Shown: piece by piece, positions 12,461 to 13,244 of the stretch | Numbering within the stretch: position 1 is the stretch's first letter | How the letters are laid out: each line of letters begins with the position of its first letter | Source: an uncultured Janibacter sp. | GTDB taxonomy: Bacteria; Actinomycetota; Actinomycetes; Actinomycetales; Dermatophilaceae | Reading direction: 5' to 3' | Length of the DNA: 13,244 nt | NCBI GenBank assembly: GCA_946222495.1 | Contig: CAMICF010000065.1 | Coordinates: 1-13,244, forward strand | The notes under the pieces: model-generated | Told to the model about the DNA's origin: nothing | The model's database searches: none | The model's input: only the letters and a program-made list of their open reading frames with translations | Program-made: the position numbers and the translations under genes

Positions 12461-13244
12461 ATGCGCACCAGCCACACCGCTCTGTCCACCCTCGCCCTCA
12501 GCGGCGGCCTCGCTCTGGCGCTCGCCGGCCCGGCCCAGGCTGCGGTCCCGACGAGCGCCTGCCACTCGTCGACGACCTTCGCCGTGTCGGCCGCGCCGGG
12601 CGTCGATGCCACGACGGTCACGTCCCTCACGGAGGCGCTCGAGGCCCGCGGCTTCTCGGCCGCTCCCGCGTCGGCGGCGGACCTCACGGCCTCGGTCGCA
12701 CCCGCGAGCGAGATCGCTGCATCGGGCAGCCCCACCGTCATGGCGGTGGCGATCGGCGAGGGTGACCTCGACCCGGCCACGGCCAGCGAGGGCAGCGACT
12801 GGGTGGGCATCACCGTCGACGCGAAGGGCGCCGCGAACCAGATCCTGGACGGCGCCTGCGGACCGCTGCCGGCGCCCGACGAGGGGGCCACCGACAGCGA
12901 CAACGAGCCCGCCCCCGAGGAGACCGCTCCCGAGCCGTCGGCAGAGCCCGCACAGCCCGCCGCGCCTGCCGAGCGGGAGGCGCCGGCTGCCGAGTCTGCG
13001 GCCCCTGCAGCCGAGCCCGCGGCCCCGGCCGCGAAGCAGTCACCGGCTGCCGAGTCGGCCGCCGCACCCGCTCGTCAGCAGGGCGAGTCCTCGACGGCAT
13101 CGGGCGCGGAGGCGTCGGGGACCGAGGCCGCCGGATCCGCATCCACGGGTGAGGCGGGCGCGTCCGCGAGCAGGTCCTCCCAGTGCACCGCGTGCGGGAG
13201 CGTGGTGGTGATGTCGGCCAGCGGCTTATCGGTCATCACCACCC
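12461..13244 (+). CDS. Secreted Ala/Pro/Glu-rich protein, 3' end outside the window
   Basis: At least 261 residues are visible. The N-terminus is a Sec signal peptide: MRTSHTALSTLALSGGL, a hydrophobic core, and AQA before a likely cleavage after A27. A mature region of about 105 residues follows, bracketed by C34 and C133, which could form a disulfide; it contains FAVSAAPGVDATTVTSLTEA and SDWVGITVDAKGAANQILDG. From about residue 138 the sequence becomes low-complexity Pro/Ala/Glu/Ser with PAAES- and PAAEP-like repeats, typical of exported stalk regions. The last part contains CTAC (242-245) and a rare TTA codon. GGGGAG eight bases before the ATG supports the start. I recognise no family and assign no function. 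The final 60 codons may not be coding on this strand, because a plausible minus-strand ORF overlaps them. Confidence 0.7.
   Translation, partial: MRTSHTALSTLALSGGLALALAGPAQAAVPTSACHSSTTFAVSAAPGVDATTVTSLTEALEARGFSAAPASAADLTASVAPASEIAASGSPTVMAVAIGEGDLDPATASEGSDWVGITVDAKGAANQILDGACGPLPAPDEGATDSDNEPAPEETAPEPSAEPAQPAAPAEREAPAAESAAPAAEPAAPAAKQSPAAESAAAPARQQGESSTASGAEASGTEAAGSASTGEAGASASRSSQCTACGSVVVMSASGLSVITT
13075..13236 (-). CDS. Possible small minus-strand ORF antisense to the secreted-protein tail
   Basis: This 53-codon ORF begins at an ATG at 13236 and reads MTDKPLADITTTLPHAVHWE, then DLLADAP, before becoming Ala/Pro/Asp-rich and ending DSPC. Its first 28 codons are almost all G/C-ending, as expected for a real gene here. 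On the opposite strand the same bases give a TTA leucine codon, rare in high-GC actinobacteria. An in-frame GTG precedes the ATG by one codon and the upstream region is outside the window. I recognise no family. It may be a real convergent gene overlapping the end of the secreted-protein frame, or chance. Confidence 0.3.
   Translation of the reverse strand: MTDKPLADITTTLPHAVHWEDLLADAPASPVDADPAASVPDASAPDAVEDSPC

Noticed and set aside
12900..13100. CRISPR or tandem DNA repeat in the repetitive tail
   Set aside because: The repetition is at protein level (Pro-Ala-Ala-Glu); the nucleotide units vary in length and there are no regular spacers.

Overview
The window is high-GC DNA with strongly G/C-ending codons, GTG/TTG starts and tightly overlapping genes. 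This fits an actinobacterium. The gene content (beta-ketoadipate enzymes, DUF664, DinB2-type polymerase IV, FadD15-like ligase) resembles Micrococcales such as the Intrasporangiaceae, but I cannot fix the genus from sequence alone.

Bases 1-1740 (+) hold the end of a catabolic operon: the 3' part of a thiolase and both subunits of a 3-oxoacid (probably 3-oxoadipate) CoA-transferase. All three are translationally coupled. Together they would turn 3-oxoadipate into succinyl-CoA and acetyl-CoA, the last steps of aromatic-compound breakdown. Next come a small ankyrin-repeat protein (-) and a divergent DUF664/DinB-fold protein (+) that share a short intergenic region with a perfect palindrome. After these lies a minus-strand pair, a SAM methyltransferase followed by an AlkZ-like winged-helix protein, which overlap by 1 bp.

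Bases 4642-8277 look like an inserted mobile element of about 3.6 kb. Its base composition is visibly lower in GC. Its two ends carry an inverted repeat identical at 29 of 36 positions. Inside, all on the minus strand, are the catalytic C-terminal remnant of a tyrosine recombinase, a small XRE-type regulator overlapping it by 4 bp, a 501-residue protein with three zinc ribbons and a recombinase-like but catalytically degenerate C-terminus, and a DUF4037 nucleotidyltransferase-like cargo gene. The element lies between the stop codon of an acyl-CoA ligase gene and the start codon of the methyltransferase gene. Without it those two genes would be about 30 bp apart and co-directional.

Bases 8290-13244 return to host-type sequence: a long-chain acyl-CoA ligase (-), a DinB2-type Y-family polymerase with leucine at the steric-gate position (-), and a decayed two-component locus. 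In that locus the histidine kinase has lost its phospho-acceptor H-box in frame. The response regulator is cut to 34 codons and abuts the broken end of a convergent membrane-protein gene at 11481/11482, which looks like a deletion scar. The window ends in a secreted Ala/Pro/Glu-rich protein (+) that runs off the edge. A short plausible minus-strand ORF overlaps its tail.

The strongest leads are the inverted-repeat-bounded recombinase/zinc-ribbon element, the deletion scar with its H-box-less kinase, and the leucine steric gate of the polymerase.
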